The notes under the pieces were generated by a model that saw only the letters and a list, made by a program, of their open reading frames with translations, did no database searches and was not told the origin of the DNA. 64,000 nucleotides of DNA from assembly GCF_010183535.1 (NCBI RefSeq), contig NC_071332.1, positions 11,222,001 to 11,286,000 of the forward strand. The letters are read 5' to 3'. The stretch comes from Caenorhabditis remanei (lineage: Eukaryota; Nematoda; Chromadorea; Rhabditida; Rhabditidae). This document shows, piece after piece, positions 48,049-61,114 of this stretch. The position numbers and the translations under genes were made by a program. Every line of letters starts with the position of its first letter. Positions within the stretch are counted from its first letter, which is position 1.

Positions 48049-49023
48049 TGTTTATGCAATCGAAGTTCAAAAAATGATGTACATAAAAACATGAAACGAA
48101 ATTATTATAGTATGGAAGCTCAGGGAAGAAGATTATAGTGCAGCTATACGGATCAAACGATCATCAACTTTTTGAAGACACGAGGAAGAAATAGGAGTGA
48201 GAGGAATCGAAAAGAGGCAAAATTGATGACACATTTAGATATCCAGGTGGAAAAATTGAGAGAGAAAACACAGATTCGGATCCGCTTGGAAATGAAGAAT
48301 AGTGTTTATTGTTGTACTTGTTGTCTTATTTTTCAGACATTTTTTCACCTAGTTTAGGAAAATATGTTTCGAATTTTATATAACTATGAGTGAAGATATT
48401 AATTTGATTCTGTTTTCTAAGTTTGGCTGAAAACGTTCATCTTCTCTTTCGTATCACATGATTTAAGTTTGTGTGAAGATACTTGTATTTGCTTAAAAAG
48501 TTGTTTCGTATTCTCATCGATATCTTGTAAACTTTGCAATTCGGAATAGAAAACGCACATAATATTCTTCCTCCTATTCACATATCAGTTATTTTTTGAA
48601 TGAATGAAGTTATCATACAGACAAAGCACATTCACCGGTTATTCATTTTCAAGTTAAGTTATTCATCTTCCCATTCTTCGAAAATGGGAAACACAGATTA
48701 ATCCAGCGCGAAACACCCGATTGATATCTTTTCTGCGAATATTTATAGATTGGTCATCGAAGATTCAAGCATATTTTTTCTTATCCTGCAAGTGTATCTT
48801 CGCAATGCTGACGACACAAACGGTGTATTTTCCGTACGGAACTGGCATACGGTATATCGAAAAGATTGATATTTGCTAGCCGAACATGTCAGTGCTTTTA
48901 GTTTTAGAAGAGGCTCTGATCTTATTAATAAAAAGATAAATTCTTCCTAAGAGTTTGAAGAAAGACTCGTACAAAAAATACCGGTAACAGATTTCAGGAA
49001 GAACGAAAACAACTAGAAAAAAG
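48049..49023. other. Spacer between the two GT92 genes
   Basis: AT-rich. A weak plus frame (48172-48357, Arg/Glu-rich) has no match. No feature recognised. Confidence 0.5.
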
Positions 49024-50963
49024 TTATGTGTAGCATCCAATATCCTTGGACCACCTTGGATTCTCATGGTAGTGATATGTGATTGGTTCCATTTGAGGAC
49101 CAGATTTATAATTGGCGTCCGAATGAACACATTTCATATCGGAACGTTGAGGAATCTGAAAAAAAGTTTTGACGATGAAAAGTGTTTGCAAAACAGTGTT
49201 CAAATGCAGAATCTAAAAAGTCGGTTAGGAAATGAGAAAATTTAAAACGAGATAAAAAACTCACCAAACATCCTTCACTATTTGGACAAGTTGACATGTA
49301 TCCTTTCTTGTAGTAGCAACGGAATAGAATTACGAAATAGTAGGAATGAGTTGGTAGTCTTTCAGAAATGCTTTGGACAACTGTGGAGTTCATTAATCTG
49401 AAAAAAGAAGAAAATGTTCATTTGTTTAGTATTCTTAGCGTACGATACGACTTACTTTTCAAAATCTTTCTGAATCGGTTCCAAAATTGAGATATTCAAT
49501 TTCAAATCATCCATCATTTCATAATTACTCATACCAAATGGAACTGAATCTTGTCCATCTGTATCAAATGGTTTTTGCATGTGCAACAGAAAGTTGTTCT
49601 TCACTAAATGCAGTTTTTTATCGGGAACATTGAATGATCGATGAATCCACATTGAATTCAAACTTGATGGTCTTGCCACTATTTTTCCAGCATCTTCCCG
49701 ATTGACGAACCAGGAATGTCCGAAGATTTCTTGAAAGTTCATATCAGACATATTTGGTTTATTGTGAAGCATCATCTCCCGTTTCGGATATTGAAGTGTT
49801 ACAATTTCAGGGTTCAAAAAGAAAAATGAGGAGAATTCGTCAAAGTAAGTGTTGAATCCACGTGGAATCAGAATGTCATCTAGGTCGAAAAATGTGACAA
49901 ATGATGCAGCTTCCTTGTATTGTAGCAGACAATCCGTGTGTGCTCCTGCTTGATTTCTCCATTCGACATTCGAATTCGGCTCTGTGGAATTCAGATTTCT
50001 CTCAAATTTCATTCTCATCCAATAGTCGATTGTTACATATCCTTGTTTTTCATATTCTTTGATCAAATCAAAGTATTGATCAAGTATACTCGTAATGTAA
50101 AGATGGAGATGACCACCGAAATGACGAGATATGTGGGCGTGAGCCACGAATATTTGCCATTGTTCAGAAATAAATTGAGGTGAAAGACATATGACAACTG
50201 GAGCTGGAGCAGTTTTTCGGGCATGGCGGAATGGTATCTGAAAATGGAGGTGTGTTCGAAATCGTCTCAGATATCGAACGAAACCTGCATCCGAGTTTCC
50301 CCGGTTGTGATCTCTAATTTAGAAAGATTCGGTAGAGAATTAGTTGTCGCCACGACATTCACATATGCACAACCCGAGTAGGATTCCCTGGAAAACGTTT
50401 GATTTTTCGTGGTCTTTTTCATATATGAGTCTGAGATTATAAAATAAAATTATTGTGAAATGCACTTATTTCATATTAACCCTGAGCTCAACAGACGACT
50501 TTTTTCGACAAGGTTATACATAGCTTGCTAAATGCGACATTCCCGGAAAAAAACTCACACAACTATTTTCGGAACAATATCGACAGAATATCCTGACCCA
50601 TTTGTTGCCACCAAATGCATCTTATACTTTGTAATATCTCTCATTGTATTCCTATTCATCAATAAAACCATTGCCAGGGCATTTTCTCCAAGCGACTTAG
50701 ATTTCGGATAGTAATAAGTGTTGACAATGTATGCATCCGTGTTGGTGACAGGGTCTCCAAAGAAAGTATCAGCCAGATCATTCTTGAAAGAATCATACAT
50801 GATGAGATACTGGTCACCATCTTCCAAAATAGTGGGGACAATGAAAAAAGTAAGAAAGTAGATAGTACTAACAGTGATGACAAACACCCATTTCTGAAAG
50901 AAAAAAACGTTGTTTTAATTCAATAATTTCTATAAAAACTACCATTTTCTTGAGATCCACCAT
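49024..50963 (-). CDS. GT92 (DUF23) glycosyltransferase, intact (501 aa)
   Basis: Exons 50963-50943, 50893-50559, 50387-50285, 50237-49456, 49397-49265 and 49155-49024 join to 1506 nt. TCTCAG lies 1 nt before the ATG. It has a short cytoplasmic start, then a signal anchor ([20 protein letters not shown]). The catalytic exon contains [29 protein letters not shown] and DLDD (about residues 271-274), with a Cys-containing C-terminal part ([18 protein letters not shown]). It is the tandem paralogue of the gene at 46259-48048, with the same exon plan. It is likely a Golgi glycosyltransferase; the acceptor is unknown. All splice sites are good. Confidence 0.88.
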
Positions 50964-51751
50964 CCTGAGACAAGTCCTTCCTATAAAACAAAGAAGCGTC
51001 TAGAACAATATTCAGTTACATCTAAAGATCGTTGTCTCTGTCCAGAGGATAGCGTGCACCCACTTTTGCTTCTGCCTCTCTTCTAGGTGCAAACACGTTT
51101 TCCCGTCTCACGAACCTACAGCCAGGAAGGAAATATGAAAATCGTTCCTTGTTTCTGAGATGAACAAGATTACGGAGATCTGGTACAAATTTATTTGAAG
51201 AACCAGCTTTCAAATTTGTTTCGTGTATTCCTTGCTGTTTTCAATTTATTTTCCTTTTTTTTGGATTCTCTTTCCGGATGCATGTGATAGATTAACGGAG
51301 TTGAAATCGAATTCGTTTCTTTAGCTCTGATATTTTTTCGATTACTGACATATTTTTGGTAATAATTTTCTATAAAAAGCGTTCTCTTCCAAAACTTTAA
51401 TATATTCGGCTATTCAAACGTTTGACACTTTTATGATTTTCTTTTTTCGACTTCTCGATAATATAATTTCCCAAAACTCGGGTTTAGAACTGAAATATTA
51501 ACGGCTTAATTTCTATCCCAATAAAGTGCTGAGAGACTTTTTTCGAGAATAATTTAATTTGTTTCACACTTTCAGTTTGTTGAAAAGTATGTCTTGACTT
51601 TTTCAAACTGCCGGGTTTACTCTTTTCAGAAACGGATTTTTATCGGGGAAGAGTACTTAAAGAAGCCACTACGTTCCCAAATAGATTCCTTCAGTTATTG
51701 AAGCTTACAACTTTTATGAGTATTCTGGAAAATGGCAGTTCTAGAATAAGA
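50964..51751. other. Upstream of GT92 gene, contains a gene fragment
   Basis: A minus frame at 51213-51022 (KFVPDLRNLVHLRNKERFSY) resembles a second, more decayed copy on the minus strand near 52870-52790 (KFVLDLPRLVYLTSE), suggesting relics of one duplicated gene. The family is not recognised. Confidence 0.45.
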
Positions 51752-52622
51752 ACTCAGGTATTTTTGGGCAAGAGTTGGGCAACGAAACTTTCGATTGGGC
51801 CATGTGACCCGTGAATAGGGCACAGTGCCCGCAAAAAGGGCCACATGGCCCAGTGGGCGCAAGTTGGGTGCAGGTTGGGCCACAGGTTGAGAGATAGGAA
51901 AACTTGGCGGATGTGGGCACAGGTTGGGCGCTTGGTGAGGATGGATGAGCACAGCATGGGCACGGAGTGGGCACAGGTTGAGAAATCGCGATCTACTGCA
52001 CACTCTGATTTTTCGCCACGATTTTTCTTTTTTATTTCGTTTCTTTTTCAATTTTATCGTCCTTTTATATAATTCTACTTATTTCGCACAGAAAATGAAA
52101 CAAATCTAAATTCGACTTAACAGGTAAGACAGTATTTTTTATTTGTTTTTGTTTACTTTTGGTGAAATTTCAGCTGAACAAAAAATGATTTCAACAACAC
52201 AAGAATCATCACCAACTACGCTCTCCAGCTGCTCATTTTCTTCTATCTTTAATTTTTTGCATTTACTCGGAATTTTTTGTTGTAATTTGTATATTTGTAG
52301 TTTTCACGAAAAATTATTTCCTTTTCCTGTATCCCTATGTTCCATCTTCTAGTTTGACCAATTTCAGCTTATATTATCCTATTACTTTCCATAATTTTTG
52401 AAATAATTGTTTCGTGTTTGAATTTGACAAATAAATAGTAGAAAAGTACAAAAATGTGTAATCTTGTTAATTATTGTGATTAATGGGAAAGAGAAAAGGG
52501 AGCTGAATGCTGCGCGTTAAACCGAATTTCGGCACTTTGCCCACGAAATGGGCCATGTTGCCCAGAATATGGGCATGATGGCCCGCGTAGGGCGGGCCAT
52601 ACGGCCCAAAAATACCTGAGTA
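51752..52622. mobile_element. Non-autonomous TIR element with GGGC-rich subterminal repeats
   Basis: Ends are inverted copies of ACTCAGGTATTTTTGGGC (left 51752 onward, right ending at 52622). The first about 230 bp and last about 80 bp are full of TTGGGC, GGGCAC and GGCCC words in both orientations, while the middle is AT-rich. No transposase. I could not settle the target duplication. Confidence 0.7.
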
Positions 52623-53127
52623 ATGCTTTTAAAAAGGCATTCCACTCCTCCGTCAATCTACGAAAATAACTTTAATCTTGTTCATCAAATCTTTTGTTTC
52701 CACATTTTCGTGGAACGAACGTAAAAAAAACTTTCACATCGAAGATCCTTCGTTCCGACATAGAAGTGTCCACCTGGTTCAGATATATGCAGACTACGGA
52801 GATGGAAGAGATATCATTTTCAGGATTTCTGATGTGAGATAAACAAGACGAGGAAGATCTAGTACGAACTTCTTTTTTTCAAAAACTCGAATTATGTTCA
52901 TTTCAATTCTGAAAAAGTCCGTATTTGATACCGAAAGATTTTTAGTTTGAAGCAACGTATTACAACATTTTTAAACGAATTCATTTTACAAAAGAAATTT
53001 CAAATATTTACAATTACGATGAAAATTTGTCAAGGTTAAAGCCGATGGAATGAGAAAAAAAAGAAATAAACCGGAAAGAAAGAATAATGAACAATAGAAT
53101 TATTGGGGGAAGGCCCATCTCTGTTGT
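52623..53127. other. Spacer with a relic fragment
   Basis: Includes the decayed copy near 52790-52870 that resembles 51213-51140. Otherwise AT-rich 3' flank of the next gene. Confidence 0.45.
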
Positions 53128-54340
53128 TTAGTAGCTGCGAGAGATTTTCTTCTTCATGGCCTCAATGGTTTCTGAAATATATGGGATGAGGATCGAGATC
53201 ATAGGTCCAGTCAATTTCCTCCTTCTCCAAAAACTAACCATTCAACATATCAATCTTCTTCTCCGCGCACCGATTGATTCTGTGAAGATTCGCGTTATCT
53301 GCTCGCAACTTTTGGATTTCCGGATTCCCATTTTCGAGATCTTGTTTTTTCTCGAAACCATCGAAATCAGTGTTTCCTTCACGGCAGTCCCTCCAATTTG
53401 TATTTTGGGAAAAACGTTCCGTGTTACGACCCAATGGCACTTCGGGTCTATTGTTACAGTTTGAGAGTCTACCATCGAATTCCTTGACGTTGTCTGGAGT
53501 GTTGAGACTAGCTGATTCATAATGATTCGGATCTTTTTCCAAGAACTTGACTGTTTTTTCGAGTCGAGCCACTTGGCCTGAAAATTTGTTATGTGGGTTT
53601 GATAGATTAAAAAAAAGTTTTCTTACTTTCCAGCATCTTGATTTTCTCAGAAGAAATAGAGCACGAACGTTTGTAGTCGTCTCTCTCAACCTCAACTTTC
53701 TCAGTTTTGCACGAGAGCTGTTTGAATTCATCTGAAATATTCCGAATTCAAAAAATGTTTTCTTAGAAGTAACTCACCTTTCAAATTGGATATGTAATCC
53801 TCGTATTGATCATTACAAACCAAGTTGTATTCGTAGATATTTTTTTCGATTTCCATGTGTTCAAATTTTTTTTCGAGTCGATTAAGCTTTGCTGAAATAG
53901 AAGTGAAAATTAGAACATTTATCTTTTCGAATGAACAATCTGAACTTACCTCTCAATGCGTCATTTTCACTGTCTTTCAATTTCAGTTTCTGCTCGAATT
54001 CGTTGTTTTGACAATTCAATTTTTGTTGGAAGTCTGAAATTCAGTAGTTTAATCAAGAAATCCAGATTTGGATAACTGACGAGCATGGCTGGATTTGACA
54101 TTTGTCGCAATAGCTTCGATGGTTTTGATTTGATCTTTCGTGGCGTTTGGAACTGAAAAATGAAATATACGGGTATGAAGAAGTTCTGGAATGTAACTCT
54201 CGTTGTTCAAAACTTTGTCTAAATGGAAAGTAATGACGAATTGACTCACCGATTCCTTGAACATATCTGTTGAGCTCGTTGGCATAATGATCCACTGGAA
54301 TTGGACGATCCGCGCTGAATGGAGTCGCCGCGTAGTGCAT
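53128..54340 (-). CDS. Coiled-coil family member 4, long form (282 aa)
   Basis: Exons 54340-54250, 54152-54081 (72 nt), 54033-53950, 53891-53778, 53731-53627, 53577-53239 and 53171-53128 join to 849 nt. TTTTTCAG lies 5 nt before the ATG. Exon 1 gives RPIPVDHYANELNRYVQGIG, and exon 2 VPNATKDQIKTIEAIATNVK, matching the N-terminal module of the genes at 36-40 kb. The rest is coiled coil (KLNRLEKKFEHMEIEKNIYE, VARLEKTVKFLEKD) with a polar linker. Every internal intron is phase 1, so each exon could be added or lost without changing frame. The function is unknown. Confidence 0.78.
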
Positions 54341-56585
54341 TGTTTCTGAAAAACAGTATTTTTAGTCACTACAACTACGAGAGGGGAATTTGGAAACAAG
54401 ATAAGAAACAAAATCAGAATTATTAACAGCAAAATTGAGATTATGGTTGTAATTGTGAAGAATCATGTTGAACAATAAATATAATATCGAACATTAAATT
54501 GATTCATCAAAATAGTTGAATGAACGAAAATAGTACAGTAATACTATTCATATAACTACGGTTTATTGGCAAGTGTTTTCTAATTGACCGACAAATGTAT
54601 CTAAAGTACTTTTCTATGTTTCTTTTGAACATGACCCATTTCCTGTTGAAAATGCCACAGCTGTCTATTTCTATCTTCTTCTTTCTCTCTCTCTGGGCAT
54701 TTCATTCTTGATTTTACCGCTTATCAAGCCCTTAGTGGGTTTTATGAGCGAGTTAAATTCATCGACAATTTCGTGTCCTTGATTATAGTAGTCAGGTTTT
54801 TCAAAAATGAGACAGAAAACAGTACTTGTTACTGAAAAAAGTTTAGGTTGAAAGTCTAAAAATATCTCACATTAAGCTACCAGTCAAACAAAGTTCAGCT
54901 TAAAAGTCAAAGTCTGGCCGTGGAGATATAAGTGGCTTTAGAGGTGTTTTACATTAATATTTGAAAAAAAAAACCGTTTTCTTCATACAACCTTGGACTA
55001 GCGGCAAATATCATGCAAGATTCTGAGAAAATAGACGCAGAGAACCAGAAACACAACAAAAACTTTTCGAACGACCCTAGTCGCAAATGTAAAGTTGTCG
55101 GGAATTTTTTGAGATGTTTTAAACGCCAGTTGTTGGAGTCATAATGAATAAGTGTAACACATTAGAGAAGAAGAATTGAGTGGCGGGAAGCAAAATGATT
55201 ATCAAACAGAAGATACTATAGATAAAGAGAATTGAGTAGCATGAAGTAGTCCAATAATTCACAATACCGATAGAGTGTATGCATATAGGGGAGGGGAGAC
55301 AAATATCAATTTGAATTTGAGATGCATATTATGCAAAAATTTGAATGATTGAGAAAAAAATAGACAGAGATGAAGAGAGAAGGTATTAAAAGGGCGTTAG
55401 AACATGCATTACGGAATGAGAGTAAATCAATATATGAGGAGACACGGGGAAAGGGTCCGAAAAAGGTTTCGCGGGAAGAATATAATGGTCACGTCAGTGT
55501 AGTGGTGAGGAGGAGGGAAGGATATGTTGTGCAAGGAAACGTTTGTAATGTGAACTGTTCCAGGTGGCTCACATCTGGTCGTCACTCATCTTCTTCCACG
55601 GCACATTTTCTCTCTGGTTCTCCGGAGTATTACAAAAAGAGTGTTGTATACGAACATCATACAAAACAAGTATATTCAAAACTCTAACAAAAAACATTCC
55701 GAAGTAGAAACTCTCAAACAAGTTGCATTTAATGATAGACGAAAGAGAAGAATTGTGAATATTTCACCATGGTTACGAAAATCTGTCATGGGGTAGTGAG
55801 CTGGCGTGGATGTGGAGGCAGAGAAAGAAGTCTCAAAAGAATATATTTAATTGGAAGTTCCTGAGAAGAAAGAAGATTATGATTATTCTTGTTTCCTCTT
55901 TTCAGGGCCGTTCGGTTACAAACTTAAAATACGACAGATCGAGAATTTAAAGAAAGTCTCAGAAGTTTGAACACAGAAAATTGCTCAATGTATCGTGTAG
56001 TCGAATTCTTTGTGAGTGTAGAATTTTAAAAGAAATAATGATTGAAGAACGTACCGAAGCGTGTCCAACGAGATGCGTAATCGGTAAGTAACGTACCCAC
56101 GTTTCATTGTAATTACCGGCATCATGGTGGCGATAAGTTTATAATTACGAAGTCAATGCAGAAAAAATCGAATTGGTTGCTTTGTTAGTTTTTTTTTCGA
56201 AACTGACCATAATGTGTTGCTCGGATTGAAAAAAAGGTGATTTTCGTTATTGAGCTATCATACGCTGAAAAATTTCAAAAGATACTAAAGGATATCCAAA
56301 CATAGTTTACGAACAGAGAAACGTTTCATGGAACTTCTATGGTTTCTAGAAACTGCGTGAGATTCAAAGTTTGAGATTCGCGTGTTTGACTAAACTTTCC
56401 GTGACCTTGCTTATTTCCGATTCAAATCTTTCCAAGATTTTTTTGAAACTGAATTCTGGACGATTTATCTCTACCCGTTCAGATTTCGTATTCAAAGACA
56501 AGAATCTTTCGGTGAGTGTTACTTCTTGAAAATTAAAAATCTTAGTGATGATTTCCAGAAGGAAAAAAATACGACTGTATGCGCA
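54341..56585. other. Intergenic DNA before the WSN gene pair
   Basis: AT-rich left part, purine-rich right part. A 105-codon plus frame at 55370-55687 has no match. A non-coding first exon of the WSN gene probably ends at 56513 (TTTCG/GTGAGT), with an acceptor at 56559 (TTTCCAG). Confidence 0.5.
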
Positions 56586-59500
56586 ATGCGTATAGTTTCA
56601 ATCTTCATCTTCTTTTTGTCTCTTGAGAGTCTTTCAACAACTGCAGTCTCTTCTAGTGAATTTTGTTTTTTTCAACTTCTTATCAATTGTGTCACTTTGG
56701 TCATTAACAATTATGATTTCAGAACAATCAAATCTCAAACTAATCGCAGAAGATTTTCGTATTTTGGCACGTGTGACTAATGCAATATTTCTTCATAATG
56801 CTGCACTCAACAGACAGATTCAAGTGGATGACGTTGTATCAGAACTCTTTCAAATTTCCAAAGAACGATTCAACGCAATTATCAATGTAGATGTGAAGAC
56901 AGCGATACCGGAAATTAAACGAATGAAGAAAAATAAATGGACGCCGACACATAATTCCCAAAACTTTACAAGTTACCTGATGCCACAAATTTCAAAAATC
57001 TACTCGGATCTGCCGGAAAACATAAAAAAGTTGAAAAAAGTTGGCAGTATTTCTTCGGATGAATTACTGATAGAAGCAGCAGCGGTTCGAACAAAAGATA
57101 TTTTCAACACAACATGTTCTCGATTGGATTTCGAAAACATGAAAAAGTTCAGAATGCTTTTCGCTGGAAAACCTGATAACTATCAAATACCAGAGAACAA
57201 TGAAATTGAAAAAATACTCAAAACATTCAAGAGTCAATCTAAGAAAGTGATTGAATGCATGAAAGGTTTGAAAGATTTAGAAGTCAAACTGAGGCAGCTA
57301 TCAATTATAAAGGCCTACGATCGATACAAAACAGTTCAGAAGGTTAAGAAAATAGTTATGGATTTTGAGATTGCCCAGAATTCTGCGGGTCTATGGGGGA
57401 ACGCTTTGGACACCCTGAAATCATATTTTAATTCTACAAATGATATTGCAAGTTCCTCAATATTGGGAACTAATGCTACCCAATTTCTTGAGAAAATGAG
57501 CATTGTGATGGATCAAGTGAATCAGTCAGTATGGACTACCGAATACCACACATATGATTACACTGATACTGACTTGACGTTCACTGCTGGTTTTCGAGAT
57601 TCAAGTGACTTATTGAAAGTTTTCCAAGATTTGAGAAGTCCTTGGTTTCAAAAGAAGATTGCAAGAGGCGCAAGTACAGCTAAACTGATCAAAGCTCTTC
57701 AGCCATATCGAAATATTTCTCAAATGATTATTAATTTGGAAACCGAATGGAATTTAATGATGGATTTTTCTGAGCAAAAAATCGATACTGATGTTTTGAA
57801 TGGAGTGTCAGTTTTGAAAAATATCAAAACCTTCGCGGCGAAGTCTACAAAACACTTGAAGCTTTTGGAAAATATCAAGGGGAAAATAATACAATGTCAA
57901 AGTTTTGGGACGAAAGTTTTTGATAGTTCAGCTTTCATCCGTTTCGAAAAAGAACAACAACCTGGTGAGAAAGTGATGAATCAGCTTGCAAAATTATCGA
58001 AACATATCTCGGACGTGAGTTCTAAATTGATGAGAGAGTCTAATTTATTCGAAACACGGCTTATATACAATGAACAAATTTTGAGTGTATTATCAGGAGT
58101 AAATGGAAATTTTAATGATTCCTTCAAAATAGTGAAAGAAACTGAAGTATTAATCGATTCATTTGGAGATAAGTCATCGCGTTTTTATGATTTCATTGAA
58201 AATATAGCATCTGTATCAGAAGAGTTGAACCATTTGAGAGTGTTTTCTGAGAATGTTACATCAGTGACAACAACATTTGGAATCCACAAGGTCTTGGAAA
58301 GTTCGAAGATTCTTGCAGTTGCCGAATGCTTCCGGTGAGAAATAATTTCCTTTCAATTCAGAGATTATCAAAATATTTGCAGTGACCATGTAGACGAGTT
58401 GAAAGAGACAAAACAGATTCTTGAAATACAACAGCATATTCTAAATTTTCCGAAAAATTATATAATGGATGAAATCATTAAATATTTGAAAAAGCTTTCC
58501 AAGGTAAGAAAACGAAATACATTTGTTTTTTTGAACACAAAATTTTCAGGTTCGACTCGAAATGAAAAATATTGGAAAATTGGTTTTAGCTCTTCGTAAA
58601 GTTAATCAAAACCAAAGGAACAAAACGGATAACCATGTTTTAACACTAAAAAATTCGAAATCATTATCAGAAAACCTCGGACAAAGTACGAAAGTATTAG
58701 AAGATTTAGAGGAAGCTCGAAGGAATCGAGAAGAATTTCGGAAGAATTCGAAATTCTCATCGAATGTTGTCGCGATTATTGGTAGGCAAGGATTGGCTGA
58801 TTGGATGAAACCGATGAATCGGTTCGATCTTTTGTTGAAAGAAGCGGATCAACTGGATAGAGAAGCGAAGGAATCTCGGAATGCGACATTGATTGAGATG
58901 ACTGATATATTTGAAAAAGCAACTAAAATTCATGGAATTGTTGGCAGTAAAGATCTGCTCAACAAAGTGTTTGGTATAGTAATTTACTTCGGTTCAAACT
59001 TAAAATAATCCCAAGTTTCAGAAGAACTCGAAATTCATTATCCAGAGGATGAGAAAGATGCAATGGAATTCTTCCAATTGGTCCGAAATCTGGATCTTGA
59101 TTTTTCGAAACATCAGGCGCGTCTCAAAAATGTTCGTGTTACTGTCACGTCATTAAAACAATATTTTGATGAAATATTTGGACATATCAAACCGAAAACA
59201 GTCACGATAGAAATCAAACCAGCCGTCTCTTGGATTGTCATTTTGAGCATTTCAATCGGATTCTTCTTTTTCGTTATCATAGGGATCTTCGCTGTATATG
59301 GATTGACTGAAAGTGGTAGAACGAAATACAAGAATTGGTATTTATATTATTTCGGGAAACATGCCGATTTTGAGAAGCGTTGGAGATACTCTGTAAGTGT
59401 TTTCTTCTTCATTTTTCTTATTATCAATTTTTTCAATAATCTTCAATATTCAGAATTTCATGGATACCACAGATGGGAAAAATGCCTTGTTAGATGCTGT

Positions 59501-60698
59501 ACGTGAGGGGAATAGAGCTAATTTGTTGAAAGTATTGAAGAATGGAGCATACATTGATGCTTATAATAGTAAGCGATTATTTTAGACCATCAGAAATTTC
59601 CATTTTTTCAGAATTCGGAAATACCTCACTCCACGTGGCAACCAAGTTTGCTCATCCAGATCTTGTGGAACTTCTGATCAAATATGGAGCAGATCGTTCT
59701 CTTCTGAATTACAAGAATCGAACACCTGTGCAGATGATTCCCCATGACTACAAAACCGCGTACCCAGAGAGAATTGAAAAATATGAACAAATTATGGGAA
59801 TTTATGAGAAATATGAGAAGAAATCATTCAGAATGGGTCAGTTTAAGTGATAATAATGTTTGGTCAAACAAAACACTTCCAGCTGTTCCTCGTGAGTTCC
59901 CAGATAGTTCATTCCATATTTGGATGGACGATGCGACGGATGAGAAGCTTTGCAACAAATTCATGGATAAATTCAGGGCGATTGTAGGACTTTGATACAT
60001 ACAATTGATTAAAAAAACTTTTTCAGACATCCGATGAAGCCTTACCAACGACAACTCATTGTGTTGTTAGAGTGGATACAAACGGAATTCTGGAAACTAG
60101 TCATTTAGATCTTTTTATGTGGATTTTCCATGGTGTGATTATTGTGAAAGAGCAATGGATGACTGATTGTTTGGAAAATGAAAAAGTGATTATGGAGGAT
60201 GAAAAATACTTGGTTGAGAAGGTCAAATTCAACGGAGTCGTTTACAATTCAATTCTTCCATGGACTGAATACATGGCCAAGGGAGAAATGCCCTATTTGA
60301 TTGGTGTTTTTGTGGCAGTCACCATCCCAGACTATAAAAATTGTGAGTTTTCAGATAAGCAGTTTTTCAAACTTATTGTAGACAGCAGTGAACTCAGTTA
60401 TTGACTTTTTTCAGTGTTAACTCTATCGACTATTGTGACGAATCAAGGCGGAGTGATGATGAGTACATTCCCTCTGAAAGAGCAGTTCAACCGAAACTCT
60501 CATCCGTATCTTCATGCTCACTTGGGACCACTGTTCTTGATTCATGATGGGACAATTGATTTGAGTGTTTACAAGAATGATAAAGACAAAATGTACACAT
60601 TGTTCACTGAAGAAGAATTTATCGTTTTCATGCTGAAACGAAATATTAACAGAGATAATAGAGAGAACCCTATTCCTGTGATGATTAATGACGAATAA
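56586..60698 (+). CDS. WSN-domain membrane protein with cytoplasmic ankyrin and BRCT-like domains (1212 aa)
   Basis: Ten exons: 56586-56655, 56723-58334, 58383-58503, 58550-58973, 59022-59392, 59454-59568, 59612-59836, 59883-59983, 60027-60342 and 60415-60698, 3639 nt in frame. A signal peptide (MRIVSIFIFFLSLESLSTTA) is followed by a WSN-type block (ILARVTNAIFLHNAALNRQI, VDDVVSELFQIS). A long coiled-coil ectodomain extends to about 810. Transmembrane segment: about 812-836. Ankyrin repeats: about 868-960 (GNTSLHVATKFAHPDLVELL). BRCT-like region: about 985-1200, with EQWMTDCLENEKVIMEDEKY. A WSN ectodomain joined to intracellular ankyrin and BRCT modules suggests surface sensing; the function is unknown. 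The next gene is a paralogue. Confidence 0.85.
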
Positions 60699-61114
60699 AA
60701 TATTTTGATGAATTATTTCGCGGCATGTGAAATTTAGATTTTTGGTGGAGAATTTCATTTCAGTTTAATGGCTTGCCAGCTGAAACTATTGCGCATCCGG
60801 TTTCACATGAACGTTTTTTTTTTTGAAATTGGACCAATAAAAAATTATAGAACTTTATGAATAAATTCACGCGATTTCCTCGTCAATTTTATTAAACTTC
60901 ACAGTTAATATTTCACGTGAACATTCACGTCACAACATCCCCAAAACCTTTATGTGCTCTATTTTTTTCTATATATAATGATTTTTCTACCAACCAAATT
61001 CAGTACCAAAGTATTGAAAAACTGTCGATTCGTTTGAGTAGTATTCCTAAAAAAAAGAATCTATCGGTAAGTGATCTTTTTTAAATTTCGAAAAACAAAA
61101 TTTCTGAATTTAGA
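60699..61114. other. Intergenic with probable promoter and non-coding exon of next gene
   Basis: AATAAA overlaps the upstream stop codon and may serve as poly(A) signal. TCTATATATAATG at about 60968-60980 is TATA-like. A non-coding exon probably ends at 61068 (CTATCG/GTAAGTG), as in the upstream paralogue. Confidence 0.55.

Noticed and set aside
51695..52072. Several overlapping Pro/His/Cys-rich frames of 69-118 codons
   Set aside because: They are translations of the GGGC-rich subterminal repeats of the TIR element in different frames.
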